From Raineya sp. (GTDB lineage: Bacteria; Bacteroidota; Bacteroidia; Cytophagales; Thermonemataceae), in contig JALONN010000005.1 in the NCBI GenBank assembly GCA_025454915.1, positions 1 to 64,000 of the forward strand: a stretch of DNA of 64,000 nucleotides, given 5' to 3'. This document shows, piece after piece, positions 61,948 to 64,000 of this stretch. A program made the position numbers and the translations under genes. The stretch's first letter is position 1, and every line of letters starts with the position of its first letter. The notes below the pieces were generated by a model that was given only the letters and a program-made list of their open reading frames with translations, made no database searches and was not told the origin of the DNA.

Positions 61948-63054
61948 TTAATATTTTAATACCCAAGCATCTACACCAAAAGTACCTTTCACTTCTTCTA
62001 ATTTTGCATCAGCTTGTTCTTTACTACTAAAACCGCCCACAGCTACTCTGTAGAGATTTTTATTGTCAAAAGGAGGTACAACTTTCATATTTTCTACACC
62101 CTTCGATTTGCCTTCATTGACTTTTTTATAAGCATTGGCTTGACTTGCAAAACCTCCAATCACAATAAAATATTTGCCTTCTTTTCCTGAAACCAAGATG
62201 TCATCACCCTTGGGTGTTTCTACTTGTTTTTTCTCTTCAACTACTTTTTTATCTTCTGGAGGTGTATTTGTTTTGTCTTCTGGTTTGGTTTCTCCATCAT
62301 TTTTTTTATCTTCTGGAGGCGTATTCGTTTTGTCTTCTGGTTTGGTTTCTCCATCATTTTTTTTATCTTCTGGAGGAGTATTTGTTTTATCTTCTAATTT
62401 TTTAGTATCCTCTTTATTGTCTTTTTCTTTGTTTTTACCTAACAAAGAGTGAAAAGGATTCAGACTGCTATCAACAGCTACTACATAAATTACAGCAAGT
62501 ACAACAAAGGCAAGTGAACCAATGGCTGCAATAGTTCCCCAAGTGCTTTTAGGCTCTTCTGTGGGGGCTTTGGTATTGATAGGTTTCTTTGTATTATTCT
62601 GATTATTGGAGATGTTATTTTTTTGAGGAATGCTACTTCTTTCAATAGGTTTGGCATAAATTTCAGGCAAACCAAAACTATCATTAAGGAGATTTATCTG
62701 CTTATTTTGTTTAAACTCCAACTCATCAGATACTTGCAAAACCATTTCGCCTATTGCATCAAAAGGAATCCTTTTTTCAATACCTAAATTAACTTTTAAA
62801 CTGCTTACAAACTTCTGAACTTCTTCTTTAGCAACATCAAGAGATACACTTTCTTTTTGAACAATATAATTCTCTAAAAGAAAATTGCTCATTTTGAGCT
62901 TTGTATTGAAATTTATGTTTTTGCTTGGGGGCGTAAATGCATGCGTAGCAGGATGAATTTCTGCACTATGATAAGAAGTCTGGAATGTACCCAAATCTTG
63001 CACAATTACCTCATCAGACTCTTGCAACAATTCTTTAATATACTGCGAAACCAT
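61948..63054 (-). CDS. SPOR-domain protein with an HU-like N-terminal domain and tandem repeats
   Basis: Residues 1-110 resemble the HU-CCDC81-like domain of Bacteroidota SPOR proteins (YIKELLQESDEVIVQDLGTF). A membrane helix (IAAIGSLAFVVLAVIYVVAV) leads to a periplasmic linker built from a 19-residue repeat PEDKTNTPPEDKKNDGETK, and the C-terminus is a SPOR domain (YFIVIGGFASQANAYKKVNE) that binds denuded peptidoglycan at the septum. The likely role is in cell division or wall remodelling, with the N-terminal domain in the cytoplasm. Confidence 0.88.
   Translation of the reverse strand: MVSQYIKELLQESDEVIVQDLGTFQTSYHSAEIHPATHAFTPPSKNINFNTKLKMSNFLLENYIVQKESVSLDVAKEEVQKFVSSLKVNLGIEKRIPFDAIGEMVLQVSDELEFKQNKQINLLNDSFGLPEIYAKPIERSSIPQKNNISNNQNNTKKPINTKAPTEEPKSTWGTIAAIGSLAFVVLAVIYVVAVDSSLNPFHSLLGKNKEKDNKEDTKKLEDKTNTPPEDKKNDGETKPEDKTNTPPEDKKNDGETKPEDKTNTPPEDKKVVEEKKQVETPKGDDILVSGKEGKYFIVIGGFASQANAYKKVNEGKSKGVENMKVVPPFDNKNLYRVAVGGFSSKEQADAKLEEVKGTFGVDAWVLKY
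62251..62400. repeat. 57-bp tandem repeat coding for the linker of the SPOR protein
   Basis: Units begin at 62251, 62308 and 62365, exactly 57 bases apart, and differ by only a few bases; the third is partial. Copy number can change by slippage without breaking the frame. Confidence 0.85.
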
Positions 63055-63108
63055 AATTATTTTTGTTTTAACGTGCTATACTACAATTTTTTTTCAAAAA
63101 AAGCAAAT

Positions 63109-63918
63109 TTATTCATGGCTATCTCGTTGCCTGATAGCCTCAAAAGTAACAATAGCTGTTGTTACAGAAACATTCATGGAATCTATTTCTCCACGCATAG
63201 GAATAATAATATTTTGAGAGGCATTTTTTATCCAAAAATCGGTAAGCCCTGTGGCTTCTGTACCCATAATAATGGCTGTGGGTTTTGTATAATCTATCTG
63301 TGTATAGGGTTTAGAAGCTGTTAGGGCAGTAGCAAGCATCTGAATATTGTTTTTCTTCAGAAACTCTAAAGCCTGTTCATTTGTGCAGGCAACCACCTGT
63401 TTGGTAAAAACACAACCTAAACCCGAACGAATGGCATTTGGATTAAAAATATCTGTTTGAGGGTTACAGACTAAAACAGCATCTACACTAGCAGCATCAG
63501 CAGTACGCAAAATAGCTCCTAAATTCCCAGGTTTTTCTACATTTTCAAGCACCAGAATGAGTGGGGAGGCAGAAAGTTGGAGTTTATCTAGTGTTAAAAA
63601 GCGAGGTTTGGCAAGAGCTACGACTCCAAATATATTTTCCCGATAGGCTATTTTTTCAAAAACCTGTTTGCTGACTTCAAAAACTTGTGTTTTGGATAAA
63701 TATTTTTGAAAGGTCTTTTCAAAATCTCTTTCAGAAATTAAATCTTTACAGAAAAAAAGCGTTTGAAAATCTACATTTCCCTTGATTGCCAGTTCAAGCT
63801 CTTTGGTGCCTTCAATAACAATCAGATTCTGCGATTTGCGTTCAGAGGCTTTTTCCTCTAAACGCAAAATATTTTTTATTTTTGGGTTTTGTAGGGATGT
63901 AATAATCTCGTAGGACAT
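63109..63918 (-). CDS. SpoU/TrmH-family RNA 2'-O-methyltransferase
   Basis: N-terminal substrate-binding domain (SLQNPKIKNILRLEEKASER) and a knotted methyltransferase domain with motif 1 LENVEKPGNLGAILRTADAA, motif 2 AIIMGTEATGLTDFWI and motif 3 IPMRGEIDSMNVSVTTAI. It methylates ribose in rRNA or tRNA; RlmB-like by size, target not certain. The 269-residue length is normal. Confidence 0.93.
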   Translation of the reverse strand: MSYEIITSLQNPKIKNILRLEEKASERKSQNLIVIEGTKELELAIKGNVDFQTLFFCKDLISERDFEKTFQKYLSKTQVFEVSKQVFEKIAYRENIFGVVALAKPRFLTLDKLQLSASPLILVLENVEKPGNLGAILRTADAASVDAVLVCNPQTDIFNPNAIRSGLGCVFTKQVVACTNEQALEFLKKNNIQMLATALTASKPYTQIDYTKPTAIIMGTEATGLTDFWIKNASQNIIIPMRGEIDSMNVSVTTAIVTFEAIRQRDSHE

Positions 63919-63938
63919 AATGCTTTGGCTTAATGCTA

Positions 63939-63946
63939 CAAAAATA
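63939..63946 (-). promoter_or_regulatory. -7 box of the RNA methyltransferase gene
   Basis: TATTTTTG on the minus strand, 21 bases before the start at 63918. Confidence 0.5.
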
Positions 63947-63948
63947 CA

Positions 63949-63977
63949 AAAAAGCAGGTAGTATGTACCTGCTTTTT
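63949..63977. terminator. Terminator at the right edge
   Basis: AAAAAGCAGGTA pairs perfectly with TACCTGCTTTTT around a five-base loop. It may serve a gene beyond the right edge as well. Confidence 0.85.
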
Positions 63978-64000
63978 GAAATCAATAAAAAAAGTATGTT

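Noticed and set aside
1..64000. tRNA, rRNA, transposase or prophage genes
   Set aside because: I looked through all gaps and open frames and saw none that I could support.

Overview
The window is low-GC chromosomal DNA of a Bacteroidota bacterium, most likely a Cytophagales-like lineage; I cannot name the genus. The evidence is the repeated Bacteroidota-type promoter (-7 box TAnnTTTG, often with a TTG about 19 bases upstream), the near absence of Shine-Dalgarno sequences, a fused murF-alr gene, a histone H1-like DNA-binding protein, DUF2490/DUF4369 proteins, SPOR proteins and many lipoproteins.

Layout. 1-6.4 kb is accessory DNA: a lipoprotein that runs off the left edge, an XRE regulator whose C-terminal tail is out of frame, a 42-bp tandem hairpin repeat, a frameshifted conserved hypothetical gene, a two-gene restriction-modification system (nuclease-methyltransferase fusion plus specificity subunit) and a degenerate repeat field. 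6.4-18.9 kb holds two-component signalling genes and a run of secreted proteins, including a subtilase that shares its C-terminal domain with a small neighbouring secreted protein. 18.9-24.9 kb holds a glycosyltransferase, two thioredoxin-fold proteins, two DinB-like proteins and a class III polyhydroxyalkanoate synthase (phaE-phaC).

24.9-28.3 kb is the most unusual part. Four unrelated single genes, all on the minus strand, alternate with attC-like imperfect palindromes. The island is bracketed by a diverged copy of the last codons of the neighbouring TauE-like gene. It looks like an integron-like cassette array, or another small integrative element, inserted at the 3' end of that gene; no integrase is present in the window.

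28.3-34.3 kb is a minus-strand sulfate assimilation unit (cysH, cysD, an RDD membrane protein, cysN, a DUF2490 protein and a Rossmann-TauE fusion). Its leader carries an S-box (SAM-I) riboswitch followed by a previously unlisted 29-residue leader peptide ending in four consecutive cysteines, with alternative pairings of the kind expected for attenuation.

34.4-64 kb is mostly core metabolism and cell envelope: an MFS transporter, a membrane pyrophosphatase, etfBA, an M48 peptidase, sufE, gmk, rlpA, tsaE, apaG, miaA, an LptF/G-type permease, an M1 peptidase, murF-alr, paired CheY-like receivers (one without its phospho-acceptor Asp), an acyl carrier protein, a MarR regulator, PAS and SPOR proteins and an rRNA/tRNA 2'-O-methyltransferase. 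I saw no rRNA, tRNA, CRISPR array, transposase or prophage gene.
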